Assembly: GCA_021795795.1 (NCBI GenBank) | Contig: JAJYPA010000325.1 | Coordinates: 1 to 8,864, forward strand | Source of the DNA: Pseudomonadota bacterium | GTDB taxonomy: Bacteria > Pseudomonadota > Gammaproteobacteria > Halothiobacillales > Halothiobacillaceae | Direction of reading: 5' to 3' | DNA length: 8,864 nucleotides | Part shown: one piece after another, positions 1 to 5,976 of the stretch | How positions within the stretch are numbered: position 1 is the first letter of the stretch | Layout: every line of letters starts with the position of its first letter | Position numbers and translations under genes: made by a program | The notes under the pieces: model-generated | The model's input: the letters and a program-made list of their open reading frames with translations, nothing else | Databases searched by the model: none | Told to the model about the DNA's origin: nothing

Positions 1-1
1 C

Positions 2-1000
2 AATAACCTGATGCGCGAATTGAACGATATGCCGGTCTGGTTCAAAAAAGAAGGCATCACCTGGTTCACGCGCAAGGGTTCGCAGTCCATTTTCGGTTAT
101 CCCATACGTCCGCTGGCGGCGGCCCTGGGGCAATTCGCCAAAAGCCGGGGATCCACGCCTGCAGCCGGCGTGTTGCTGCGCGGAAGCATTCCTGTTGGCA
201 CAACCATGCTGTGGGTGTTTCTGGCGATCGGCGGCAATGGCGTCGGCACTTTCCAGTCCATACGCACATCCGCCGGCGGCAATCGACCCACCTTCAATCC
301 GCAACTGGCGTCGGGCGTACTGGGCAACGATTTCCAGACCTTGGACCTGGATGCGGCGGAACTTTGGTCGTTTTTGGCATCGTCTCCCGCTGCAAAGGTC
401 AGCACCTATCCACAGCGCGGTGAATGGCTGGGAAAACCCAAGACGCTGATCGGCAAGATCGTCGCCATCGGTGGCCTGTCCGCTTTGGCGATAGGGGCCG
501 GGTTCTGGTTCTGGAGCGAAGCCACCCTACACCAGGCCATGGCGCAAGCGCGAAGAGAAACGGCGCGCATCGCACAGTTCAGAACCTCGCGGCAGGCATT
601 TTTCTCGACCCATATCGAGGGGATAGCCCTGCTTCAGGAGCGCCCGCTGGGCCATCTGATCCAGGACGCCACATCCCTCTGGAAACCGGGCACCACGGTC
701 ATCATGGCGGATGGCATGCCGCTCACGGGATCTAGCCTCGCGGGATCTGGCCCCATGGGATCGGGTCCCCTCCTGGCCCGCCCGGGCGCCGTCGGCGCCT
801 TGGGTGCCAACGGTGGTTCTGGCGCCACCTTCCAGATCGACATCCCCGCCACCAAAAATCTCGGGCCGGGACAAGCGTCCTGGGTGTCGCAACGCCTGCT
901 TCACGCCGTCATTTCACAAACCCCGCCACAAGGCATTGTTTTGCAGTCAGTTCAAAAAACGGGAGGTAATGGATATGTCGCTCTCTTTGGCGGTCATTAG
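2..1000 (+). CDS. PilO2-like type IVb pilus accessory membrane protein, 5' partial
   Basis: The reading frame is open to the left window edge, and the first in-window ATG at 11 has no ribosome binding site, so the true start is probably upstream. Numbered from that ATG, the visible 329 residues contain a cytoplasmic-looking N-terminal part, one hydrophobic segment (about 147-168, ending FWFW), then a charged helical stretch (about 170-195) and a periplasmic-looking C-terminal domain. This N-cytoplasmic, single-helix, periplasmic layout, and its place two genes ahead of a secretion ATPase, match the PilO2 (PAP_PilO) accessory proteins of R64-like thin pili, which help link the inner-membrane platform to the outer parts. 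A Gly/Ala/Pro-rich linker lies at about 239-273. The assignment rests on layout and position; no diagnostic motif was recognised. A PilN/GspL-like role is the main alternative. Confidence 0.55.
   Translation, partial: NNLMRELNDMPVWFKKEGITWFTRKGSQSIFGYPIRPLAAALGQFAKSRGSTPAAGVLLRGSIPVGTTMLWVFLAIGGNGVGTFQSIRTSAGGNRPTFNPQLASGVLGNDFQTLDLDAAELWSFLASSPAAKVSTYPQRGEWLGKPKTLIGKIVAIGGLSALAIGAGFWFWSEATLHQAMAQARRETARIAQFRTSRQAFFSTHIEGIALLQERPLGHLIQDATSLWKPGTTVIMADGMPLTGSSLAGSGPMGSGPLLARPGAVGALGANGGSGATFQIDIPATKNLGPGQASWVSQRLLHAVISQTPPQGIVLQSVQKTGGNGYVALFGGH
727..771 (+). repeat. Three degenerate 15-nt tandem repeats inside the PilO2-like gene
   Basis: Three consecutive 15-base units (727-741, 742-756, 757-771) each begin GGGATC. 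In the gene's frame they encode the pentapeptides GSSLA, GSGPM and GSGPL (residues 240-254). The unit length keeps the frame, so copy number could change without breaking the protein. The repeats form part of a Gly/Ala/Pro-rich, probably flexible linker. Confidence 0.6.
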
Positions 1001-1613
1001 CAATGTATTGAGCCCATTGGTGAGCAAGGTGGCCGCGGTCGTGCAGGCCAAGGGCGCCGAATTGGCGACCGCCGCCGGTTCGCTTTTCCTCGCCGCGGGC
1101 ATTTTTCTGGGGGGGCATGCCATAAGCAATCTGCATGCGTCGGCACGGCAAGTGAACCAGATCAATTCAGACAAAAGCATGCTCTCCAGCAAGGAGGCGC
1201 ATCTTCAGGTGGTCAAGCAACGCCTCATTCACATCGAAGATCGATACCACCAACATTGCGCGATCACCCACACCCAAGCCTGCGGCATCGCCAGCGGGTA
1301 TCACCGCGTCATGCACACGGCCCGAGCACTCATGGTCGATCTCCCACACTACGCCGTGCGCGATGGTGTGACTTTGACCGCCGTCTCCACCGACGATCAA
1401 AATGGTCAGACCGCCGCACCATTCCATCCCACCCCGGTTGCCGGATACCCCGGCGTGATGCTGGTGACTTTCAGCCTCTCGGGCACATACACCTCGCTGG
1501 GCTGGCTCCGCCAGTTTTTTGCCGGTCTTCCGCCGTCCACGGCGCTGACCGGCATTACCATAAAAGGGTCCTCCTTCTCCGCTACAGTGGGGGCTTATGG
1601 CATCGCTGCTTGA
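975..1613 (+). CDS. GspM/PilO-like bitopic inner-membrane assembly protein
   Basis: This encodes 212 residues from the ATG at 975, chosen because GGGAGGT at 961-967 lies 7 bases upstream; the ATG at 969 would leave only 1 base. The protein has a short N-terminus, one transmembrane helix (about 30-50), a probable coiled coil (about 53-90) and a C-terminal domain. That domain contains a hydrophobic strand, a 'SGTYTSLGWLRQFF' segment and further strands. This is the architecture of PilO of type IVa pili and GspM of type II secretion, whose ferredoxin-like periplasmic domains dimerise and connect the platform to the secretin. In the R64 gene order this slot holds PilP, so an analogous role is possible. 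The gene overlaps the previous one by 26 bases and the next by 17, suggesting coupled translation. The family call comes from architecture and a pattern in the C-terminal domain, not from a diagnostic motif. Confidence 0.6.
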   Translation: MSLSLAVISNVLSPLVSKVAAVVQAKGAELATAAGSLFLAAGIFLGGHAISNLHASARQVNQINSDKSMLSSKEAHLQVVKQRLIHIEDRYHQHCAITHTQACGIASGYHRVMHTARALMVDLPHYAVRDGVTLTAVSTDDQNGQTAAPFHPTPVAGYPGVMLVTFSLSGTYTSLGWLRQFFAGLPPSTALTGITIKGSSFSATVGAYGIAA

Positions 1614-3657
1614 GCACTTCACGAAGTGGAGCGTCCAGTCGGACTCCCTGGGGGTTGAAGGACTGCTCATCCCGTCCACCATGGGCCATGGCCTCGCCAA
1701 CATCGAGGAAGGTATGGTCATGGCCGGTTACAAACCGCACGAGATCCAATACATCCGGGAGTACGCCAACATCACCTCCTGCTCCGAACAGGAAGCGGTG
1801 GTCAATCTCGGAATAGGCACTCAGGACCGGATTGCCGCCGCCATCGCACTCTGGAAAGGATGGGCATGGTTGCCCATGACGGCCGCGGCGATCCTCAACC
1901 TCAAGTCCATGCGGCCTTACAGCATTCCTCCGCAATTCGGCGAACGGTCTCCCAGAACCGTGCCCCTGGCGCTGCAAGGGAACCGGCTGCTCTATCTCAC
2001 CGCCCACCATGACGACATGACCCTGACGGGCATCCAGTCCCGCCTGTATGCCGTGAACGCGCAAATCGCCCGATTTGTGGACACCATCGCCCATATGCAC
2101 ATCGATCAGAAACGCTTCGGCGAAATCCTGCGGGACGCCGGGGTGTTGAATGATAGCGACATCGCCTTGTGTCTCGCGGAACAAAAACGTCTCAATGAAC
2201 TCGGCGCGCGCCACCACATCGGTGAAATCATCCATCATCAGGGGTTGATAGCCGCGCCGGTGCTCGTCGCCGCATTGAAACGCATGGGTGTGCCTTTGGA
2301 ACAGCTTTCGCTCCCGGAAACGGAGCATGTCCGCCACGAAACCCAGGAAGTCGCGCTGGCCTTGAGCACCATCGGGACCGTGGAGATGCTGTACCGTCGG
2401 GAAATGCTGGATACCTGGTCCGGATTTCAAAACGCCTATCAGAGCGACCATGCCGATAAGTATGGCGCCATGGTCGACACCTTGCTGACCCACTGCGCCT
2501 ATCACGGGTATTCCGATATTCATTTCAGTCCCATTCCCAACGCGGGCATGATCGAAGGACGGCTCGACGGCGTCAAAGGCTTCATGGTGATGCTGCAACG
2601 GGAAGATTACGAACGCAGCGTCGGCATCATCATCAATCGCTTGGGCAGCGTGGATGTGCGCCTGCAGGCGGAAGGCCGCATACCGGAGAGTATTTTACCC
2701 GTCGAACTCAAAGGCCGTTTCGAGTTCCGCGTACAATACATGCACGTCATTCAGGGCGGCGAAACCACAGGCTCCCTTACGCTTCGCATCATGAACCTCA
2801 TGAACGAAACGGCCGACGTCGAGACCCTGGGCTTCACCCCCGACGACATGCGCTACATCAAACGCATGGCGCGATCCGGTAAAGGCATGATCCTCGCCAC
2901 GGGGCCAACGGGTTCCGGCAAAACCACCACGATGTACGCCTTGATGCGTCTGGTGGACGCTATACAGAGTTCCGTACAAACCGTCGAAAATCCGGTGGAG
3001 ATCCGGGTGGGCACCTGGCGGCAGCACCAGTTGTTGCGCGAGGGGCCGGAACATGAAGAGTGGGCCGGATGGAACAAAGGACTCTTGCGCAACGACCCGG
3101 ACGTGGTGCTGCAGGGCGAGGTCCGCAATGCGGATCTGATGCATCAGGTGGCGGATATGGCGAACACCGGTCATCTAGTTTTCGCCACCTACCACGCCTC
3201 CGATGCCCCGCTGGCTGTCGGCCGCCTTCGGGAAATGCGCACCTCCAACGGCGAAGCCCTGGATATGGACATGATCTCCAGCCTCATGCACTGCATCATC
3301 GCTCAGGGCCTGGCACGGCGTTTGTGCCCCCACTGCTGCGTCGCGGACGACCGCGAAGAAACCACCAAACTGCTGAACCTGTTGCCGGAAGAGAAACGCA
3401 CCGGCATGGCCCCCATGCGGGCCGGCGAAGGCGGCTGCGCCAAATGCTACGGCACAGGTTACCGCGGACGTTTCCTGGTCTATGAAATCCTGAAGTTCAA
3501 TCGCGATTTGCGGCAACGCATCGTGGAAAAGCAGTCTCTGGCGCAAATCGCCGCCACCATCCCGTTTGAAGAACGCATCACCGGGCGGCTTTTGCAATTG
3601 ATCGCCAGCGGCAAGACCAGTCTGGAGGAGGCCTATCGCCTGGTGGAGGAATTCTGA
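1597..3657 (+). CDS. pilQ: GspE/PilB-family pilus assembly (extension) ATPase, PilQ-like of type IVb systems
   Basis: This 686-residue cytoplasmic hexameric-type ATPase would power pilus or pseudopilus assembly. Residues about 45-160 resemble a T2SSE_N/MshEN domain, and about 172-232 look like a second helical N-domain (FGEILRDAG, then IGEIIHHQG). The N2 domain follows, with SDIHF at 306-310 and conserved arginines R355, R361, R378 and R397. The RecA-like domain carries Walker A GPTGSGKTT (436-444), an Asp-box-like TVENPVE (462-468), a Walker B region DPDVVLQGEVR (500-510) with catalytic-type E508, and a His box ending in H533. A tetracysteine zinc site (C577, C580, C614, C617, followed by GYRGR) is typical of GspE/PilB and is not expected in PilT retraction ATPases. 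The Asp box has ENP where EDP is usual, and the Walker B tail is GEVRN instead of GEIRD. R64 PilQ is noticeably shorter, so the double N-domain is notable. Ribosome binding is weak (GGGGG just upstream), consistent with coupling to the previous gene. Confidence 0.95.
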   Translation: MASLLEHFTKWSVQSDSLGVEGLLIPSTMGHGLANIEEGMVMAGYKPHEIQYIREYANITSCSEQEAVVNLGIGTQDRIAAAIALWKGWAWLPMTAAAILNLKSMRPYSIPPQFGERSPRTVPLALQGNRLLYLTAHHDDMTLTGIQSRLYAVNAQIARFVDTIAHMHIDQKRFGEILRDAGVLNDSDIALCLAEQKRLNELGARHHIGEIIHHQGLIAAPVLVAALKRMGVPLEQLSLPETEHVRHETQEVALALSTIGTVEMLYRREMLDTWSGFQNAYQSDHADKYGAMVDTLLTHCAYHGYSDIHFSPIPNAGMIEGRLDGVKGFMVMLQREDYERSVGIIINRLGSVDVRLQAEGRIPESILPVELKGRFEFRVQYMHVIQGGETTGSLTLRIMNLMNETADVETLGFTPDDMRYIKRMARSGKGMILATGPTGSGKTTTMYALMRLVDAIQSSVQTVENPVEIRVGTWRQHQLLREGPEHEEWAGWNKGLLRNDPDVVLQGEVRNADLMHQVADMANTGHLVFATYHASDAPLAVGRLREMRTSNGEALDMDMISSLMHCIIAQGLARRLCPHCCVADDREETTKLLNLLPEEKRTGMAPMRAGEGGCAKCYGTGYRGRFLVYEILKFNRDLRQRIVEKQSLAQIAATIPFEERITGRLLQLIASGKTSLEEAYRLVEEF

Positions 3658-4862
3658 TGCGCAAAGCCTACAACTACTTCGCCAAAAGCGCCGGAGGTCT
3701 GACCGAAGAAGGCATTCTCGTGGCGCATGGCGAGGACGACGTGATCGCCAAATTGCGAGATCGCGGATTGCGCACGCTTTCCGTGGAAGTCAACCCCATC
3801 GACAGCCTGAACCTGTTGGGCGCCCGGACTTTTGATCCGAGCGGGTTGGCTTCTTATTACATGGGCATGGGCTTGCGTCTGAAAAACGGCATGGACCCGA
3901 TTGTCGCCGCGACCGACATGAAGGACCAACCCCGGAATCTTCGGCTCAGAATCGCGGCGCAGGAACTGGAAAGTTTGCTCAGGACCGGCATGAAGTTGGG
4001 TGTGGCCATGAGCGCCGCCGGATTCCCGGAACGGGATTGCGCCATCATCCAGGCGATGGAACAGGGTGCCAAAACCGCCCAGGGTCTGGAAAACATCAGC
4101 AACGACTACCACCGCACCGCCGACATCCAGCGCAAGATCAAAGGCATGCTGCTGGAACCCCTGTTTATCGGCTTGGTGGGCGTCATCGGCATCTGGGTCA
4201 CAATTGTTTTCGGCGTGCCCATCTATCAGCGCGCCTTCGCGCAAATGTCCGCCAGCGCCGCCGCCAAGGAGCCCGAGTATGTCAAACTCTTCTATGGATT
4301 CGCGGACCTGTTCGATAAAGCCGTCGTCATGAACAGCGTGCTCTATGCCCTCGCCGTTCTGGGCATCATTGTCTTCCTGCGATCCAAGGTCTTCCGGAGA
4401 TTGCTGGACAACATCAGCACGTTGCGCCGGTTTTCGGAGATGGTCGACAACGCGGCGCTCTGGGGCGGTTTCCGCCTGCTCATAGAGACCAGCATGGGAC
4501 CAGAACAGATTCCGTTCATGATGGCTAAAAGCGCGAATCGCTCGGACAGCCGTGAGGCGTTCGAGAATCTGGGCAATATGGTGCGCCGCGGCATGCGCTT
4601 TTCACAAGCCATCAAACAGGCCGGATTTCCGGACTATATCGCCAAAGACGCCGCGTCGGCCATGTCGGCACCGGGCGTCGACGCCCAGATTCAGGCGCTG
4701 GACATGATGCGCAACATCCTGGCGCTGAGGGTGGCGGAGTTGACCGAAAAAGTCGTCACGCTGTCGCGCATCATGACCGTAGCCGGCGCCGGCGCCCTGG
4801 TATTGGCCATCGCTATGCTGACCTTCATGCCGATCATGATTACGGAAATGTCCATGGTGTGA
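3657..4862 (+). CDS. pilR: GspF/PilC-family inner-membrane platform protein, PilR-like of type IVb systems
   Basis: This 401-residue polytopic protein is the partner of the upstream ATPase and would transmit ATPase motion to growing pilin subunits. The first 45 residues resemble the N-terminal cytosolic cap of PilC/GspF (YNYFAKSAGG, then ILVAHGEDDVIAKLRDRG). Two T2SSF helical bundles follow. The first (about 65-165) contains AGFPERDCAIIQAMEQGAKT, and the second (about 265-370) contains QAGFPDYIAKDA. Hydrophobic segments lie at about 167-190, 225-242 and 373-396, the usual three-helix pattern. The second bundle has APG where an acidic GE-type motif is common, suggesting divergence. The start ATG overlaps the ATPase stop by one base (TGATG), so the two are almost certainly co-translated. 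Length and layout fit the family. Confidence 0.9.
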   Translation: MRKAYNYFAKSAGGLTEEGILVAHGEDDVIAKLRDRGLRTLSVEVNPIDSLNLLGARTFDPSGLASYYMGMGLRLKNGMDPIVAATDMKDQPRNLRLRIAAQELESLLRTGMKLGVAMSAAGFPERDCAIIQAMEQGAKTAQGLENISNDYHRTADIQRKIKGMLLEPLFIGLVGVIGIWVTIVFGVPIYQRAFAQMSASAAAKEPEYVKLFYGFADLFDKAVVMNSVLYALAVLGIIVFLRSKVFRRLLDNISTLRRFSEMVDNAALWGGFRLLIETSMGPEQIPFMMAKSANRSDSREAFENLGNMVRRGMRFSQAIKQAGFPDYIAKDAASAMSAPGVDAQIQALDMMRNILALRVAELTEKVVTLSRIMTVAGAGALVLAIAMLTFMPIMITEMSMV

Positions 4863-4899
4863 TGTGTCGAAAAAGGATCTTAACTGGAGCGAATAACGG

Positions 4900-5742
4900 A
4901 TGAATTGGATTTTTGCCTGGTGGATGACGCTCCCGTTATATTACGGGTATGACTGGCTGGTGCGTGGGCGAGACACCGTGGATTTTTTCGATTTCACCAA
5001 TGCCCTCTGGGGAAAAACACAAACTCCCGGTGTTGGCGCGTCGGCGAGCGATCGGCAACGTTTGGCGCTCAACAAAACGGCGCAGGCTTATTATCTCGAT
5101 CTATACGGTGACCAGCAGTTATCCGCCCCACTGCGCTTCCTTCGCCTGGCGCTGATCGGCATCGCCACACTGCTGGCCGCGATATTGCTGCTCTGGTTCG
5201 TGGCGCACCACATCAACCCCACGCGCATCCCGCTCCCAACCCTCTGGAGACAATGGCTGCTGTACGGTTCCTTGTGCGCGTATGCCCTTGCCGCCCTCCT
5301 GCTTTCGGCCACTTTGGCCCTGCAATCCCATAACGCGGGGGCGGTGCGCTTTCAACAAAGGCGCCTGTTCTGCTTGCGCCAACATTTGGGTGACCAAAAA
5401 CAGCGTCGAGAATACAGCCAATCCGTGGTACGCATGTTCGGGCAAGTGCCCATCGCTCCGCCGTATCTCGCCCCCAACCAGAAAAACGCGTTGCCGTGGA
5501 TCGCGTTTCAGATGGTCTCCAAAAGCGCCATTCTGGCGGTACCCACGGTGCTCATCACCCTACAAAGCGTCCACAGGCTGTCGGCGTCGGTGTTGGTCCT
5601 GTTCGCCGTCATCACGCTTTTTCTGTTGCCTTTTCCGCTGATCGCCACGGCAGCCAGAACCTTTTCATGGAATGGCTACGGTTATCGCACTCCGGCATTT
5701 CCGGTGGCGATTCTTTGCGCGGACATCATCGCCGCGTCATAA
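4900..5742 (+). CDS. Hypothetical multi-pass membrane protein of the pilus cluster
   Basis: I do not recognise this 280-residue protein. It has a hydrophobic, tryptophan-rich N-terminus (residues 2-21) and clear membrane segments at about 81-102, 119-141, 205-223 and 229-250. A polar, arginine/glutamine-rich loop lies between (about 146-180). A GGAG at 4886-4889 precedes the start by 10 bases. It follows the platform gene after 37 bases, so it is probably the last gene of the assembly unit. In R64 this slot holds the major prepilin, but no prepilin cleavage motif followed by a hydrophobic helix is visible here, and no prepilin peptidase motif was seen. It could be a cluster-specific platform or energy-coupling component; that is inference from position only. 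Confidence 0.75.
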   Translation: MNWIFAWWMTLPLYYGYDWLVRGRDTVDFFDFTNALWGKTQTPGVGASASDRQRLALNKTAQAYYLDLYGDQQLSAPLRFLRLALIGIATLLAAILLLWFVAHHINPTRIPLPTLWRQWLLYGSLCAYALAALLLSATLALQSHNAGAVRFQQRRLFCLRQHLGDQKQRREYSQSVVRMFGQVPIAPPYLAPNQKNALPWIAFQMVSKSAILAVPTVLITLQSVHRLSASVLVLFAVITLFLLPFPLIATAARTFSWNGYGYRTPAFPVAILCADIIAAS

Positions 5743-5759
5743 GCCGACGCGACCGGCTT
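5741..5759 (+). terminator. Candidate weak terminator hairpin at the end of the assembly unit
   Basis: A perfect 6-bp inverted repeat, AAGCCG (5741-5746) and CGGCTT (5754-5759), with a 7-base loop, starts inside the TAA stop codon of the membrane protein gene. Only three T residues close the stem, so intrinsic termination would be weak. Its position just after the stop supports a transcript end or a 3'-stabilising hairpin. Confidence 0.35.
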
Positions 5760-5976
5760 TGGACGCATGCGCCGCGCAACCCCATTTCAAGTGGAAAAAA
5801 CGATACTCGCTTTTCGATGGCGTTGAACCAGATCGAGGTCGTCAGAAGCGCGGCGCTGCATTCGACGATCATGATATATCATGGATTTTGGCGTTTTTGC
5901 GCCTATTCGTGACCGCACTCCCAGATAGAATATGCCATCAGTAATGGATTGCCTGGCATGGCGAGGTCAAAAAACA
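5760..5976 (+). other. Intergenic gap between the assembly unit and the exported-protein cassette
   Basis: About 217 bases separate the candidate terminator from the next gene. The gap contains a 14-bp palindrome (5870-5883), a small GGCG/CGCC dyad around a T-run (about 5890-5903), and a -10-like TAGAAT at 5926-5931 that matches TATAAT at five of six positions but has no convincing -35 element at standard spacing. A promoter for the following cassette would be expected here but could not be placed. Frames that cross the gap show no ribosome binding site or recognisable protein. Confidence 0.5.
5870..5883. promoter_or_regulatory. 14-bp perfect palindrome, candidate operator
   Basis: The sequence CATGATATATCATG is perfectly self-complementary with an AT-rich centre. 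It lies about 94 bases ahead of the chosen start of the exported-protein gene and about 43 bases ahead of a -10-like hexamer. This is the form and position of a binding site for a dimeric regulator, but no regulator gene is in the window, so the role is inferred. Confidence 0.35.

Noticed and set aside
711..974. Upstream start for the GspM/PilO-like protein at 711
   Set aside because: This would overlap the previous gene by 290 bases and add an Arg/Pro/Ser-rich shadow-like peptide; the GGGAGGT before 975 supports the shorter form.
1582..2598. Long antisense open frame (338 codons) opposite the ATPase gene
   Set aside because: It lies opposite the N-terminal domains of a strongly supported ATPase; its His/Gly/Asp-rich translation resembles no protein and is typical of a shadow frame in GC-rich coding DNA.
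5672..5944. A 90-codon frame crossing the intergenic gap
   Set aside because: It overlaps the end of the membrane protein gene in another frame, has no ribosome site and resembles no protein family.
5932..5976. Upstream start for the exported protein at 5932
   Set aside because: There is no ribosome site before it, and it would place 15 extra residues before a well-formed signal peptide.
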